Source of the DNA: Vibrio viridaestus
Lineage (GTDB): Bacteria; Pseudomonadota; Gammaproteobacteria; Enterobacterales; Vibrionaceae
Reading direction: 5' to 3'
DNA: 64,000 nucleotides
NCBI RefSeq assembly: GCF_003856525.1
Contig: NZ_RJVQ01000005.1
Location: forward strand, 248,001-312,000
Both the position numbers and the translations under genes were made by a program. Under the pieces are notes generated by a model. It was given only the letters and a program-made list of their open reading frames with translations. It ran no database searches and had not been told where the DNA came from. Positions 27,207-37,236 of the stretch are shown here, piece by piece (the first letter of the stretch is position 1; each line of letters begins with the position of its first letter).

Positions 27207-28433
27207 TTATGCCTTTCGTCGAGTTGCGGTTACACCCATTGCTGTCATTGCGATAGCGAGCATAGCCAATAATACAAATGCGAACTGCCAACTATGAAGA
27301 TACTCATGTAATGTACCAATAAGCGTTGGCCCTGTTGAAGCGACAATATAACCGATACCCTGAACGAACGAAGATATCTTTCTGTTTTCATCGATATTTA
27401 TCGATAGGTCCATAACCAACATAAAGACAACTAAAAATCCGCCCCCAGAACCAATACCGCCAAATACAATCCATAGTGGCCAAATAGCAGGAAGAACAAT
27501 AAATCCAGCAATCATAATAAACCACGAGCTTCCGACAATCATGAATAGCATTGCTCGCGTAAATCGTGCTGTACCAGTCAACCATGGGATGAGGAAACAT
27601 CCAATAATACTCACAATTTGGAAGAGTGATGCGACGGTACCCGCTTGTTCGATTGTCATCCCTCCAACTTCGATTAAATAAGTTGGCAGCCAAGCAGTTA
27701 ACGCATAAAACATAAACGTATGAGCTGAGAAACACAACGCAATTAGCCAAACTTTAGAACGCTTCCAAACCACTTTTGCGTTAACTGAAGAATGAATCTC
27801 TTCTACAGAAGCCAATTCAACCGGCTGAGTTCTAATGCGAAAAAGGATTAGCCATAAAGCGATAGCAATAAAAGCCAAACCACTCCATAGGGCAAGAGAT
27901 AACTGCCAGCCTAGTTTGGCGGCCAGCGGTGCCGTCAATCCTGCAGTCATCATTGCCCCAATGCTCATTGCAACGACGTAAATACTCGTTATGACATCAG
28001 ACTTATGTTTAAAATCTCTCGAAATAACCATCAGAGCAACCAAGTTACCCATCGTAATCGATGCTCCCATTAGGATTGTTCCCAGAAATAAAAATGTCAC
28101 GCCCCCAAACGAACGTATGATGACTCCAAGGGCAATGCCTGCCAAAGTGAATATTATCGACTTATCAATACCTAGCTTAGATACCAAAGGAGACATAACC
28201 GGCATAAGTAAACCAAAGCACAATATTGGAATTGAGCTCAGTAAACCCGCCACTTGCGAGTCAATATCGAGTGAAGACTTGATATAATCAATGACTGATG
28301 GCACCGATGTAATGGGTGATCTTAGATTCATTGCTAAAAATACAAAAGCACACAGCAGTATTGCCCGATACATAACCCCATCAGTCGATAAAGAATGACT
28401 TGGCGTATTATCAGACGTATCAGCGCTTTTCAT
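27207..28433 (-). CDS. MFS transporter, CynX/NimT-like
   Basis: 408 residues from the ATG at 28433 (a GTG nine bases earlier is in frame). Twelve hydrophobic helices. The beginning (AFVFLAMNLRSPITSVPSVI) resembles cyanate/2-nitroimidazole exporters of the CynX/NimT branch. The substrate is unknown. It lies directly upstream of the znu-like operon on the same strand, 147 bp away, but that operon has its own promoter region. Confidence 0.85.
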   Translation of the reverse strand: MKSADTSDNTPSHSLSTDGVMYRAILLCAFVFLAMNLRSPITSVPSVIDYIKSSLDIDSQVAGLLSSIPILCFGLLMPVMSPLVSKLGIDKSIIFTLAGIALGVIIRSFGGVTFLFLGTILMGASITMGNLVALMVISRDFKHKSDVITSIYVVAMSIGAMMTAGLTAPLAAKLGWQLSLALWSGLAFIAIALWLILFRIRTQPVELASVEEIHSSVNAKVVWKRSKVWLIALCFSAHTFMFYALTAWLPTYLIEVGGMTIEQAGTVASLFQIVSIIGCFLIPWLTGTARFTRAMLFMIVGSSWFIMIAGFIVLPAIWPLWIVFGGIGSGGGFLVVFMLVMDLSINIDENRKISSFVQGIGYIVASTGPTLIGTLHEYLHSWQFAFVLLAMLAIAMTAMGVTATRRKA

Positions 28434-28897
28434 GTTTACCACTACCCTACAAATTTTGAATGAAGAAGCACCACTAGAACGCTCTCTTATTACGAGTAAA
28501 TACGAAGTGTCACAATATGAACTTGTTCAGAATCTATATTGTTGACTATTCAGAAATGATTCGCCAAACTGCAGGTAACGTTTGTTGAAGATGAAGCTAA
28601 CGAGTGCTAGAAGCCTGTATTTTACCACTTATTGCGTTTCTGCATAGTAGCTCGCTAGCATGTTTGCCTCATTCTTAGCGAGAACAAAAAAATATGGCTG
28701 GTTCAACAACCTAAAACATTTACCAGCCAAATTGTAAGACAACCAATCATCTAAAAATCTCATACCAAACTTTCTGATTAATGAATTAATAATTTACGTT
28801 TCATTATAATGTGACTTTATGCATCTTATTGAACTTTTAAGGCCTAAAACGCGCATGGATTTAGGTTGATATTTGTATTAATAGTTACCAAAATGGT
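28434..28897. other. Intergenic region
   Basis: 464 bp between two minus-strand genes. Apart from the terminator at 28685-28729 and the promoter presumed for the MFS gene, I see no reading frame or repeat. Confidence 0.5.
28685..28729 (-). terminator. Terminator downstream of the alpha/beta hydrolase
   Basis: Arms TGGCTGGT (28695-28702) and ACCAGCCA (28722-28729) with a 19-base loop. On the minus strand the hairpin is followed by TATTTTTTTG. It lies about 170 bp after the hydrolase stop. Confidence 0.65.
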
Positions 28898-29737
28898 TCA
28901 CTTACTCAGCAACTCTAACGAATTTGCAACGTAGGCAGAAGCGGATGCAAGTGCAATTAAGATACTTGCTACTTTTTCTGGGTATTCTAAGTGGACCATA
29001 TGGTCAGCATTATGGATAATTAAGAAACGGCTATTAGGTAAATTTTTGGCGAATTCCTCAGCAACATCGATTGTTACATAAGGATCATATTCCCCAACAC
29101 ATACCGTAGCAGGTATATGCATTGAAGAAAGATCACACGGTTTATGTACCAGTAGACGCACCGAGTTTTCGAAGAACACATCTATTCGTTCTTGATCAAA
29201 CTTGGCGATATTACGTTCTGTAGCACGTTTAATGGCCTTACTCCGTGGTATATCTGGTTCAATAGATGTCAAAGACTCCGTAAACGTTTTCGCAAAGTTA
29301 GTCGTGCTAACCATGGCCGATGCAATCATCTTCTTCGTTGCATCGCGGCCCGATTTAGGTATACCAGGTACTCCCCCGCAGATAGATAGGCTTTGAACTC
29401 CGGACCAAAGTCCGCACAGTTCTACCGTAATAGCGGTTGCGTACGAAAATCCTATCAAGTGAGCTTGTTTAATATCGAGATACTCAAGTAACTCTAATAC
29501 CATAGCCGCCTGCTCCCTTATTGTCGTTGTCGACTCTACAGGGGCATTTAATCCGGTACCAGGTATCTCAACGGTTAGGCAATTGACATGCTGGGAAAAC
29601 GCTTTGGAAAAAATATCTACAGATTCAATATCTTGAAGAGCACCAAGTAAAAAAACCGCGTACTCACTAGTATGAGCATTGTGGTCAATACGAAAGCGAT
29701 ATTGGTTTCCATTTAAGATCATGTATTGAGTTTCCAT
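28898..29737 (-). CDS. Alpha/beta hydrolase
   Basis: 279 residues from the ATG at 29737; AAGGAG sits six bases upstream, whereas the ATG at 29743 touches the ribosome site. The nucleophile elbow is GFSYA (Ser, about residue 98), with an acid in GEYDPYV and His in NADHMVHLEYP, so a full Ser-Asp-His triad can be seen. It resembles enol-lactonase or ester hydrolase-like members. The substrate is unknown. Single gene. Confidence 0.85.
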   Translation of the reverse strand: METQYMILNGNQYRFRIDHNAHTSEYAVFLLGALQDIESVDIFSKAFSQHVNCLTVEIPGTGLNAPVESTTTIREQAAMVLELLEYLDIKQAHLIGFSYATAITVELCGLWSGVQSLSICGGVPGIPKSGRDATKKMIASAMVSTTNFAKTFTESLTSIEPDIPRSKAIKRATERNIAKFDQERIDVFFENSVRLLVHKPCDLSSMHIPATVCVGEYDPYVTIDVAEEFAKNLPNSRFLIIHNADHMVHLEYPEKVASILIALASASAYVANSLELLSK

Positions 29738-29828
29738 TTTCATCTCCTTGTGGTTAATGGAAATCTCAATATAAGCAATTGGTTTTATTTAACTACATTG
29801 CATAATAATTTTATTGGCTAGGACAATC

Positions 29829-30020
29829 ATGAACGATTACTACATTGATAACGGAGAGAAAGCAGTGAGAGAGTTGCTGGCTGATCTTTTAGAGAAATTT
29901 AACAAACAAATCCAGGAAGGCAAAAGCCCAAAAACACGTATCCAATATTTTGGAGCTACGCTGGAGGTCAAATTACTTTCCTTCGAAGGAGTAGGTAACT
30001 TTCAAAAAGAGCCATCCTGA
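29829..30020 (+). CDS. Small protein of unknown function
   Basis: 63 residues from the ATG at 29829, with AGGA about six bases upstream. The start is acidic and helical (MNDYYIDNGEKAVRELLADL) and the rest mixed. No motif is recognised. It lies alone between the divergent hydrolase and convergent mtgA. Confidence 0.5.
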   Translation: MNDYYIDNGEKAVRELLADLLEKFNKQIQEGKSPKTRIQYFGATLEVKLLSFEGVGNFQKEPS

Positions 30021-30034
30021 ATAGGCGTAACAAG

Positions 30035-30754
30035 CTACAATTCTATTCTGCCTAAATTTCTCATCTGTCTTAAAACCCAGTGAGTCCGCTGACTAACGTA
30101 ATACGTCATCGGACTGGGTTCCATTTTATAGGGATTAGGTAATACTACTGCTAGTTGCGCTGCCTGACTGCGTGATAATCGGCTTGCCGGAATACCAAAG
30201 TAATGTTCGCTTGCAGCTTCAACACCGTAAATACCAGGACCAAATTCAACGACATTAAGATACGTTTCCATAATTCTTTCTTTTCCCCAAATGAGCTCCA
30301 GAAGAAATGAAATGTAGAGTTCGTAAGCCTTTCTTACATACGTATGACTCGGAAAAAGAAATACATTTTTTGCCGTTTGCTGAGTAATGGTACTCGCACC
30401 GCGGGAAGGGCCTGATTCACCACTGTTTTCAATCACACTAAACAAAGCATGAAAATCGACCCCCCAATGCACAGGGAAACGCTGATCTTCTGACGCTATC
30501 ACTGCCAACGTCATAAAATCGGATATATCGCTAATCGGAACCCATTCATGCTTGATTTTCGAAGGGTAACCTTCGGGTGGGAAAAGCGTGCGACTAATCT
30601 CCCATCCCCAAAATGGAGGGTTTACAAACTTAAGCAGAATAACGAGAACCAAAGGTGTACCGAGCAAAATGATCATCACCCGAAGCATTAGCCTCTTCAA
30701 TTTCTGACCAATTGTCGTTTTCTTACCTTTCTTTACCACTCGCTGTATCCTCAT
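30035..30754 (-). CDS. mtgA: Monofunctional peptidoglycan glycosyltransferase
   Basis: 239 residues if started at the ATG at 30754; an in-frame upstream start gives 257. One N-terminal helix (about residues 25-44) is followed by a GT51 domain. Catalytic segments are ASEDQRFPVHWGVDFHAL and GASTITQQTAKNVFL, with ETYLNVVEFGPGIYGVEAAS and YFGIPASRLSRSQAAQLAVVLPNP. It polymerises lipid II into glycan strands in the periplasm. It has no transpeptidase domain, as expected for MtgA. Confidence 0.93.
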   Translation of the reverse strand: MRIQRVVKKGKKTTIGQKLKRLMLRVMIILLGTPLVLVILLKFVNPPFWGWEISRTLFPPEGYPSKIKHEWVPISDISDFMTLAVIASEDQRFPVHWGVDFHALFSVIENSGESGPSRGASTITQQTAKNVFLFPSHTYVRKAYELYISFLLELIWGKERIMETYLNVVEFGPGIYGVEAASEHYFGIPASRLSRSQAAQLAVVLPNPYKMEPSPMTYYVSQRTHWVLRQMRNLGRIEL

Positions 30755-30990
30755 CACATATAACCGCTCTACTCTAAAGTGTGAGCTAGGACAAATCAAC
30801 TTCCTCACAGCTAAACATTCACACTGGTGATATCTAACAACGTAATGACAACAAAGACCACATCAGCCTCTATTAGAACGCATCTATCTTCTTTGTGATC
30901 ACTTGGTATTCATTACTCAAAAAGCTAGGATAGAAATTATAACGTCACATACACAGACACGAGTATGGAATAATAGCTAGGGAGAATACG

Positions 30991-31404
30991 ATGGAAAAGT
31001 TAACACAACTCACCGAAACAATTTCGGTTACCCCACAAATTACACCATCAGATATTAAAGAAATTGCTGAGCTTGGCTTTAAATCCGTCATTAATAATCG
31101 CCCCGATCATGAACAAGCGGAACAGCCATTGAATAGTGATATCGAACAGAGCGCAATCTCAATGGGTCTCAAGTTTGTACACCTTCCTATCGTCGCAGGA
31201 AAAGTAACAGCAGGACAGTGTCAGCAGTTTACCCAGCTATTAGAAGAGCTTCCAAAACCGATCTTGGCCTTTTGTCGCACCGGAACAAGAAGCACGGCAA
31301 TGTGGACGATGAGCAGCAATGACGGCGAGAGCTTTGCTCACCGCATGGACATAGCAAAATCGTTAGGATTCGATTTGAATTGGGTGTCAAAACCAGAAAA
31401 ATGA
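30991..31404 (+). CDS. TIGR01244-type protein with Cys-X5-Arg phosphatase/sulfurtransferase site
   Basis: 137 residues. The active-site loop AFCRTGTRS (Cys at about 94, Arg at about 100) and the SVINNRPDHEQ segment identify the small DSP-like family often fused to or found beside rhodanese or persulfide dioxygenase (Blh/TIGR01244). It may act on phosphate esters or carry persulfide. It follows a short upstream gap with a GGGAG-like ribosome site. No sulfur genes are adjacent. Confidence 0.82.
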   Translation: MEKLTQLTETISVTPQITPSDIKEIAELGFKSVINNRPDHEQAEQPLNSDIEQSAISMGLKFVHLPIVAGKVTAGQCQQFTQLLEELPKPILAFCRTGTRSTAMWTMSSNDGESFAHRMDIAKSLGFDLNWVSKPEK

Positions 31405-31640
31405 GCCGTAACAACGGGAGTGAGGCCACAATAATACTGTTGCCTCTTTCTCAATACATGACAATTATCATTCACCTGCATGATTTATTATACCAATATA
31501 AAAATAATGGAACCAATCCCTAACAAATAAAAACCATATATTATATATGTAGCTCATATGTGATTGATCTCCCCAATATGCAACTGATGAAATGCTATTT
31601 TAGACTATTCATCTTACCCCTGTTTATAAAGGAGATTTTA

Positions 31641-32996
31641 ATGAAACGAGTCAACTCCCCTTATCTTTACTGTGTATTACCGATTCTACTAGCTACACCT
31701 ATAACACTTTTAGCTGGTACGACAAATTCTCAGTGTAGCCCCCAGAACTATAATGCAGTCCCTGACGGTAAAACAGTGATAACCAAACAACTGCAAAAAA
31801 CAATTGATGTATGTAGTCGTAATGGCGGTGGAATTGTGTCACTCGATAAAGGTGTTTGGCTAAGCGGACCCATTTCGTTAAAAGATAACGTCACATTACA
31901 TTTGGCTGAGGGCAGCGTTTTACTCGCCACAAACATCAACAACGATTTTAAGCGCGCTTTTATTGGCTCAGAAGCACAGGAAGGTGAAGCATTTATTCTT
32001 GCTAACAATGTATCAAACGTTTCGATAACGGGAACTGGAACGGTAAATGGTTCAGGCAAAGAGATTTGGTGGCCGGAAGCTTTAGGAGTAAGAAATATCG
32101 TCAAAGTACAAGGCGATACCGACTATTTTTTACAACGATATCCTGGGATTCCTCTTGCAAATGGCGTACCTCGTCCTTGGTTAATCGAGTTTAACAATGT
32201 CACTAACGGACATATAGGCGGCATTCTTGCAACGAATTCACCAATGTGGAATATTGTGCTGAGAAACAGCCAAAACATTACTTTCAACGGAACACGAGTT
32301 CGTAACCCTGAATATAGCCCCAACAGTGATGGAATTGATGTTGTCGCCTCTCAACATATCTCGATGAAGAACCTCGATATATCGACCGGAGACGATAACG
32401 TTGCAATAAAGTCAGGGCTTGCGAACGTTCCTCTGATTGCCAGAGCAAGCTCAGATATAGAAATATTTGATTCTGTCATGCATGAAGGACATGGCATCTC
32501 GGTTGGCAGCGAGACAGCAAATGGTATTGGCTCGATCTACATTCATGATGTCAAATTTAATAAGACGCTAAATGGTTTTCGCGTAAAATCAGCCCGAGAT
32601 CGTGGCGCTCAAATCGGACCGATTAAAGTAGAAAACTTGAAGATGGTCGATGTACACACCCCGATTCTATTTACAGAAAGTTATACGGGGCAGTCTGGCG
32701 CTTCCGACGAACCACTACCAACAATAGAGCCAGTCGCGGTTACAAAAACAACACCATTCATTCATGATGTCGCAATCACGAATCTCACCGCAGACAACGC
32801 CAGTATCGCAGGTGTATTTAGTGGATTACCAGAATCTCCACTCAAAAATATACAGCTAAATAATATTCATATTAGTTCTAAATTAGGGATCAAAACGGCT
32901 TACGCCGAGATTGCAGCCAAAAACATTGATGTGACTACCGAAGTCGGTAAAGCAATCAATAAAGGTCCTGAAACTTATTTAACCGACATAAAGTAG
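31641..32996 (+). CDS. Glycoside hydrolase family 28 (polygalacturonase)
   Basis: 451 residues from the ATG at 31641, which has AAAGGAG about six bases upstream; a further in-frame start at 31560 is poorly supported. A signal peptide precedes a right-handed beta-helix. GH28 catalytic blocks are all present: NSDGIDV, TGDDNVAIKSG, EGHGISVGSE and FRVKSARDRG, giving the Asp residues and the His/Arg/Lys of the active site. It cleaves pectic galacturonan. No pectin lyase or galacturonate genes lie nearby. Confidence 0.92.
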   Translation: MKRVNSPYLYCVLPILLATPITLLAGTTNSQCSPQNYNAVPDGKTVITKQLQKTIDVCSRNGGGIVSLDKGVWLSGPISLKDNVTLHLAEGSVLLATNINNDFKRAFIGSEAQEGEAFILANNVSNVSITGTGTVNGSGKEIWWPEALGVRNIVKVQGDTDYFLQRYPGIPLANGVPRPWLIEFNNVTNGHIGGILATNSPMWNIVLRNSQNITFNGTRVRNPEYSPNSDGIDVVASQHISMKNLDISTGDDNVAIKSGLANVPLIARASSDIEIFDSVMHEGHGISVGSETANGIGSIYIHDVKFNKTLNGFRVKSARDRGAQIGPIKVENLKMVDVHTPILFTESYTGQSGASDEPLPTIEPVAVTKTTPFIHDVAITNLTADNASIAGVFSGLPESPLKNIQLNNIHISSKLGIKTAYAEIAAKNIDVTTEVGKAINKGPETYLTDIK

Positions 32997-33297
32997 CCAG
33001 CATTGCACCCTTATTTCGGCACATCAATATCGAGCTATCAGAATTATACTGGTAGCTCGATCTAAACGTTTTCTGAAAAAATAAAAAATGCAACCGATCA
33101 CTTATCACATTTGAATAATAATTTGATTTGGAATTCAAATTAAATTATCGTTACCCCATGGAGATAATTTGAATTTCAAACTAAATGATCAGTCTGAAAC
33201 CAAATAATTTACTAAGGCATTTGTCTCTCCTATCTAGCAACTTCATAACAACCCTATTTGTAGAAAACACCAAAACCCCATAGGTACAAGCATACAG
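32997..33297. other. Intergenic region with an imperfect inverted repeat
   Basis: 301 bp, AT-rich. 33127-33149 and 33163-33180 form an imperfect inverted repeat: the right arm GATAATTTGAATTTCAAA is the complement of the left apart from one mismatch and five extra bases. It could be an operator for the FUSC gene or part of a stem-loop. Nothing else was found. Confidence 0.4.
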
Positions 33298-34440
33298 ATG
33301 AGCCAGTCAGACAAAACATCGACGAATATCGCATCACAAAATATCGGCATATTGAGCACTATCGTAAGCCTTTTTCATCGCCAGCAATTTCAGAGTAGTA
33401 TTCAAGTTCATCCCTTGCCTTTCTTTCGTAATGAGTTTCTCGCTGGTCTACAAACGGGGCTGACCTTAGTAATAGCACTTATCGTGGTGTATCTATCACC
33501 TTGGTCACATATGGTTGGATTCGCCGGATTGGGGGCCTTAATCGCTTTATTTGGACGTTTTGAATCTCGCTCCGGTCGAAACCGCATGTTATTGCAAGCC
33601 GCAGCCATTCAGACTGGCTCAGTATTGTTAATGTCCTCGGCTAAATGGGCAAGATGGGCACAACCGTCGCTACTTTTGCTATTAGCCGCACTGTGCGGTG
33701 TCTACTTATTCATTTGCGTTACAGGTCGTTACGGACCACCAGGACCACTCATTTTTGTATTCGCTGCGGGCTCTTCTATCGGGGGAGATATCACTCAGCA
33801 AATCATCATTGAAAGAACACTGGCAACGGGTGCTGCAGCGCTGTTAGGCTGGTTGATCTGTAACGCGACCTCGTTTTTACGTGATCTACCCAGTGAGAAT
33901 AAACACTTTCCTACTGTCCCTCCTGCTCCCGCTGTAAGCCATAGGCTGATCGCAGCAATACGAACATTCATAGGCACAGCTATCGCAATGTTCGTTGTTT
34001 GCTATGCTTTCGATGCACATTATCCGGCATGGGCGGGCATGGGTGCGCTGGCTGTAACTCAAGGCGCATATCTGCATGTCAGTATGAATCGCGCGATGCA
34101 GCGTATGGTCGGAACCACGATTGGCGCCATGATGGCATGGGCAGTATTGCAGTTCGACCCGAATATCTGGGGACTAATAGCGGTTATCGGTATATTTCAA
34201 GTATTAACAGAGATGGTGATCGGTAAGAACTACGCGCTTGGCCAGATGTTTGTTGCTCCGATGGCACTGTTGATGACGCACTTAGCTGCACCTTGGTTTC
34301 CCAGTGATAGCTTGGTTCCTGAACGAGTTCTTGATACTCTTATCGGCGCCAGCATCGGTATGCTTGTCGCGGTCGTTTTATCCAGTTTAGACGATCGGCT
34401 CTATCTTGATAAATTGCGCCGGTCTGGAAACAAAGCGTAA
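33298..34440 (+). CDS. FUSC-family inner membrane protein (aromatic acid exporter-like)
   Basis: 380 residues with two clusters of hydrophobic helices (about 45-180 and 215-360). The second half carries the FUSC_2 pattern PAWAGMGALAVTQGAYLHVS...QRMVGTTIGAMMAW. Family members (AaeB-like) export aromatic or other organic acids. A MarR-type regulator follows 45 bp later on the same strand, typical of drug or phenolic-acid efflux units. Confidence 0.82.
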   Translation: MSQSDKTSTNIASQNIGILSTIVSLFHRQQFQSSIQVHPLPFFRNEFLAGLQTGLTLVIALIVVYLSPWSHMVGFAGLGALIALFGRFESRSGRNRMLLQAAAIQTGSVLLMSSAKWARWAQPSLLLLLAALCGVYLFICVTGRYGPPGPLIFVFAAGSSIGGDITQQIIIERTLATGAAALLGWLICNATSFLRDLPSENKHFPTVPPAPAVSHRLIAAIRTFIGTAIAMFVVCYAFDAHYPAWAGMGALAVTQGAYLHVSMNRAMQRMVGTTIGAMMAWAVLQFDPNIWGLIAVIGIFQVLTEMVIGKNYALGQMFVAPMALLMTHLAAPWFPSDSLVPERVLDTLIGASIGMLVAVVLSSLDDRLYLDKLRRSGNKA

Positions 34441-34485
34441 AGTAATACCAACGCGCAGTAACTTTCAATTGACTAAAGTAGTGCC

Positions 34486-34938
34486 ATGACGACATTTAAT
34501 ACTCCCCGCGCCCGTTTCGGATTGAGCTTCTCCTTAATTGCTCGCCAATGGCGTCGTGTAATGCAAACTAACCTGGCCTCGATTGGCTTGACTGATACAG
34601 CCTGGGTTCCTTTGGTTCATCTCAGCGAGTGCAAGGGTATTACCTTAAAAGAATTGGCTCTGCGAGTTGGTGTTGATAGTTCGAGTCTGGTCCGTATCAT
34701 TGATTCTCTAGAACGTGATGGTTTGGTTGAAAGAAAGCGTGATGAAGAAGATGGACGAGTAAAACAGATCTATCTTACCCAGTCTGGTGAACAACAGGTG
34801 AATAGCATTCGTACCGAGCTATGCCGATTTGAAGAAACAATGCTGCCTGACTTCAGTGATGCCGAACTCGAAGTCATGCTTACGATGTTTGAACGTTTGC
34901 AGGTTCGACTGGATGATTATGAAGACAAACAAGACTGA
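34486..34938 (+). CDS. MarR/SlyA-family transcriptional regulator
   Basis: 150 residues with a winged helix: ECKGITLKELALRVGVDSSSLVRIIDSLERDGLVERKRDEEDGRVKQIYLT is the recognition helix plus wing. RTH-like start RFGLSFSLIARQWRRVM is SlyA-like. It probably controls the preceding FUSC exporter in response to a small aromatic molecule. Downstream comes a LuxR-type gene 27 bp later, possibly on the same transcript. Confidence 0.9.
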   Translation: MTTFNTPRARFGLSFSLIARQWRRVMQTNLASIGLTDTAWVPLVHLSECKGITLKELALRVGVDSSSLVRIIDSLERDGLVERKRDEEDGRVKQIYLTQSGEQQVNSIRTELCRFEETMLPDFSDAELEVMLTMFERLQVRLDDYEDKQD

Positions 34939-34965
34939 TCAACCACATCAATTGGCGAGATTTCC

Positions 34966-35766
34966 ATGGTAGATGCCAGAGTAAAGCAGCTGCTTGCCGA
35001 ATCAATCTCCGCGATTAACTCATCCAACTTTACGTCGAGACTCATGACTCTGATTGACTCAGTGTTGAGCTATGACAGTGCCGTCATTCTTGGACTGCGT
35101 AAAGGTAAGCGCCCCATTTATCTCTACGACTCTATCAAAAGTAACCGGGAATTGCTTTTTGAACGGTATCTGACTTCGTTATTTCAAGATGACCCGTTTT
35201 ACAAAATGCTTAACAGTGATGAACAACAAGGCATTTTTTCATTAAAAGATATTGTGAAAAAAGATATCGACTATCAGGCTTACTGCTCTGAATTTTATCT
35301 TCAAACGGGTTGGAAAGACGAGCTGAGCATTCTAATTGAGATTGAGTCCAAGCGCTGGATAGGTATTTACCTTGGTTGCACGCAAAATGGACACTCTTTT
35401 TCCAGTCAGGATATTAATACCTTACGTTCATACTTCCACATTATTCAGTCGCTATGTCAGCAGCACTGGAAACAAACCGAATTTTACCTAGCTGAGCCCC
35501 TATTCCACCCGGAATATCACTCAGGTAAGAGACGCGAACTCATTGAAGGTGCTCTGAATACCTTTGGTCAGGGATTGCTCTCTCCACGTGAAAAACAAAT
35601 CGCTGTTTTAATCGTACAAGGACTTGATTCTAAGGAGATAGCATCACAATTAGACATCTCAGAGGGAACGGTAAAAAATCATCGTAAACGGATCTATGCC
35701 CAGCTACGAGTCAAATCGCTGAGCGAATTATTTCAACTTTTCCTCAATCACATCATTACTCAATAA
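34966..35766 (+). CDS. LuxR-type HTH transcriptional regulator
   Basis: 266 residues. The C-terminus is a clear LuxR-type HTH (about 200-258; LSPREKQIAVLIVQGLDSKEIASQLDISEGTVKNHRKRIYAQL). The N-terminal 180 residues resemble the GAF-like domains of regulators found beside amino acid or amine catabolic genes (YLTSLFQDDPFYKM). It does not look like a standard acyl-homoserine lactone receptor. It precedes a TyrRS paralogue, an aldehyde dehydrogenase and an antiporter gene and is their likely regulator. Confidence 0.85.
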   Translation: MVDARVKQLLAESISAINSSNFTSRLMTLIDSVLSYDSAVILGLRKGKRPIYLYDSIKSNRELLFERYLTSLFQDDPFYKMLNSDEQQGIFSLKDIVKKDIDYQAYCSEFYLQTGWKDELSILIEIESKRWIGIYLGCTQNGHSFSSQDINTLRSYFHIIQSLCQQHWKQTEFYLAEPLFHPEYHSGKRRELIEGALNTFGQGLLSPREKQIAVLIVQGLDSKEIASQLDISEGTVKNHRKRIYAQLRVKSLSELFQLFLNHIITQ

Positions 35767-35852
35767 ATATCACAAATTATCCCAAAAGGGACATATCAAC
35801 CCAGACAGGCTCTTCGTAATCTGTAGTCATTGAGAACCAATCAAAACGGATA

Positions 35853-37115
35853 ATGCAGATGACGTTTATCGAAGATCTACAAATACGCGGCTTAATCGCG
35901 CAAGCAAGTGATATCGAGGAAATTAAGCAAAGACTGGAAACGACTCAAACCGTTTACTGCGGCTTCGATCCGACCGCAGGCAGCCTACATATCGGTCATT
36001 TAGTTCCACTGATCATGCTCAAACGATTTCAAGATGCAGGTCATCATGCAATTGCGCTGATTGGTGGCGCAACCGGCATGATTGGTGATCCCAGTTTTAA
36101 AGCAACAGAGCGTAATTTAAATACGGAAGAAACAGTGAAGGGTTGGGTTCATCAGCTTACCGATCAGATCCAGAGTCTAATGACTCCGCATCTACACAAT
36201 CCTCTGCAAATCGTAAATAACGCAGACTGGATGAATACAATCAATGTCATCCATTTTTTCCGCGATATCGGTAAGCATTTTTCAGTCAATACGATGATAA
36301 ACCGGGAATCGGTTAAGCAAAGACTACAGCGACCTGAACAGGGCATTTCGTTTACAGAGTTTAGCTATTCGTTACTGCAATCCTTTGATTTTTCAGAACT
36401 TAATCGGTTGTATGGATGCAGTATCCAAATTGGCGGCAACGATCAATGGGGCAATATCGTTAGTGGAATTGACCTCACCCGTCGTAAGAATGGAGAGCAG
36501 GTGTTTGGTTTAACTCTGCCACTCATCACCAAATCGGACGGAACGAAATTTGGTAAAACAGAAGGGGGAGCAATCTGGCTCGACCCACAAAAAACCTCTC
36601 CCTACGCGTTTTATCAGTTCTGGATTTCAACCGAAGATGCCGACGTATATAACCTTCTACGTTATTACACTTTCCTAAGTTGCAATGAAATAAACGATCT
36701 TGAGTTGTCTGACAAAAGAAGTCATACCAAACCCGTCGCTCAGACTATCCTGGCACAACACATGACTCGCTTTGTTCATGGCGAAGAAGCCCTTATTAGC
36801 GCAGAACGCATCACCAACGCCTTGTTTACCGGTGAAATCGGAAAGCTCAGTTTAGCGGAATTACAACAGTTAGAACTTGATGGTATTCCGTGTATCGAAA
36901 GCGATCAGAAAGACATTGTAGAACTCATGATTGATTCTGGGTTAGCCAAGTCTAAACGTATTGCCAGAGAGCTCATCGAAACCAATTCAGTCAGTATCAA
37001 TGGCGAAAAAGTGTCTCCGGATAGTTTAGAAATAGGCTTTGGCCTTTATGACCAATATTGGCTACTCCAACGCGGCAAAAAGAATTTCTGTTTAGTGAGG
37101 CGTAAAGCGAATTAA
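35853..37115 (+). CDS. tyrS: Tyrosyl-tRNA synthetase (probable paralogue)
   Basis: 420 residues, same length class as E. coli TyrRS (424) and closely similar in motifs: [19 protein letters not shown] (HIGH-type), [62 protein letters not shown] (KMSKS-type loop) and a C-terminal S4-like domain ([23 protein letters not shown]). All catalytic motifs look intact. Its context (LuxR regulator, aldehyde dehydrogenase, NhaC-type antiporter) is unlike a housekeeping tyrS, so I take it as a second copy. Confidence 0.93.
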   Translation: MQMTFIEDLQIRGLIAQASDIEEIKQRLETTQTVYCGFDPTAGSLHIGHLVPLIMLKRFQDAGHHAIALIGGATGMIGDPSFKATERNLNTEETVKGWVHQLTDQIQSLMTPHLHNPLQIVNNADWMNTINVIHFFRDIGKHFSVNTMINRESVKQRLQRPEQGISFTEFSYSLLQSFDFSELNRLYGCSIQIGGNDQWGNIVSGIDLTRRKNGEQVFGLTLPLITKSDGTKFGKTEGGAIWLDPQKTSPYAFYQFWISTEDADVYNLLRYYTFLSCNEINDLELSDKRSHTKPVAQTILAQHMTRFVHGEEALISAERITNALFTGEIGKLSLAELQQLELDGIPCIESDQKDIVELMIDSGLAKSKRIARELIETNSVSINGEKVSPDSLEIGFGLYDQYWLLQRGKKNFCLVRRKAN

Positions 37116-37236
37116 GCGAAGCATCTCGACACTAAGCGAATATTAGCAAACCAACAAATCAGCCTAAAGCAACCGTGGCGGCAATGTACTGCTGCGAAGA
37201 TGGAATATACCCCAATATCAACAGGAGAAAGTGAAT

